DNA from: Bacteroidota bacterium
Lineage (GTDB): Bacteria > Bacteroidota > Bacteroidia > Flavobacteriales_D > Crocinitomicaceae
DNA length: 6,442 nucleotides
Assembly: GCA_018825925.1 (NCBI GenBank)
Contig: JAHKAT010000055.1
Coordinates: forward strand, 1 to 6,442
Direction of reading: 5' to 3'
The notes beneath the pieces are model-generated. The model searched no databases. It saw only the letters and a list, made by a program, of their open reading frames with translations, and had not been told where the DNA came from. Shown piece after piece: positions 6,178-6,442 of this stretch. Position 1 is the first letter of the stretch; each line of letters starts with the position of its first letter. Made by a program: the position numbers and the translations under genes.

Positions 6178-6442
6178 TTAGAAATACGCCACGTACCCAA
6201 AGTGAACACGACCATTTCTCAACTCAATTGGATTGTTTTGTTGAGATCCCAATGCATAAAGTATCGAAAAAGTTCCAATATTTGTCCCGAAGGCTAAACC
6301 ACCTCCAAAACCAAATGGCTGGTCGTTAAAATAGGTTTGGCCTCTATTTTCATACCAGGTGTAATCATAAAAAAGAAACAAACGCGAATCTCTGTCCAAT
6401 AAAAACCGATATTCGACGGTCGTTGTGGAAACGCTTGAAGCA
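6178..6442 (-). CDS. Outer-membrane beta-barrel protein, C-terminal fragment (probable BamA/TamA superfamily)
   Basis: Only the last 87 codons are in the window; the frame stays open to the window edge, so the protein continues beyond base 6442. The visible part alternates polar and hydrophobic/aromatic residues in the manner of beta-strands: TTTVEYRFLLD, SRLFLFYDYTWYENR, PFGFGGGLAFGTNIGTFSIL, then YALGSQQNNPIELRNGRVHF and the end GYVAYF. A terminal Phe after an aromatic-rich strand is the classic signal for insertion by the BAM complex. The pattern GxGLAFxTNIGxFSILYALG...F resembles the last strands of Omp85-type barrels (BamA/TamA, surface antigen D15) in Bacteroidota, but POTRA domains cannot be checked here. 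It could be another 16-stranded barrel. It converges on mlaF with a 55-base gap. Confidence 0.7.
   Translation of the reverse strand, partial: ASSVSTTTVEYRFLLDRDSRLFLFYDYTWYENRGQTYFNDQPFGFGGGLAFGTNIGTFSILYALGSQQNNPIELRNGRVHFGYVAYF

Overview
This window looks like an ordinary stretch of a Bacteroidota chromosome, most likely class Flavobacteriia or a close relative. The evidence is the AT-rich sequence, the gene order ftsX - DUF3098 - uppP - truB, the absence of Shine-Dalgarno sequences before the starts, TAnnTTTG-type promoter boxes (the Bacteroidota -7 element), and the Bacteroidota-style forms of MlaE, the SprT-like protein and the mannose-1-phosphate guanylyltransferase. The genus cannot be named from the sequence alone.

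Layout. (1) Bases 59-2719, plus strand: a tight four-gene operon. It encodes the divisome/hydrolase-activating membrane protein FtsX, a two-helix DUF3098 membrane protein, undecaprenyl-diphosphatase UppP (lipid carrier recycling), and tRNA pseudouridine-55 synthase TruB. The first three act at the envelope. TruB is a tRNA modification enzyme carried in the same transcript. (2) Bases 2720-2782: a short convergent gap with a 7-bp hairpin. (3) Bases 2783-4526, minus strand: a probable two-gene unit, an SprT-like zinc metalloprotease-fold protein followed by mannose-1-phosphate guanylyltransferase (GDP-mannose synthesis). (4) Bases 4527-4584: a 58-bp divergent promoter region with a good TTG/TAnnTTTG promoter for the SprT-like gene. 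(5) Bases 4585-6122, plus strand: the permease and ATPase (MlaE and MlaF type) of an MCE-type lipid transporter, overlapping by 4 bp. (6) Bases 6178-6442, minus strand: the C-terminal end of an outer-membrane beta-barrel protein, probably of the BamA/TamA (Omp85) superfamily, which runs off the window.

The shared theme is cell-envelope building and upkeep: septal peptidoglycan control, lipid carrier recycling, nucleotide sugar supply, phospholipid transport and an outer-membrane barrel. No gap exceeds 63 bases between genes. I saw no RNA genes, mobile elements, CRISPR arrays or foreign-looking DNA.

I do not see a convincing new biological system. The most interesting signals are small: TAACTTTG promoter boxes only 4-6 bases before the ATG of ftsX and of the SprT-like gene (possible leaderless mRNAs), a repeated nine-base ACTTT spacer between operon genes, and the uncharacterised DUF3098 protein placed between ftsX and uppP.
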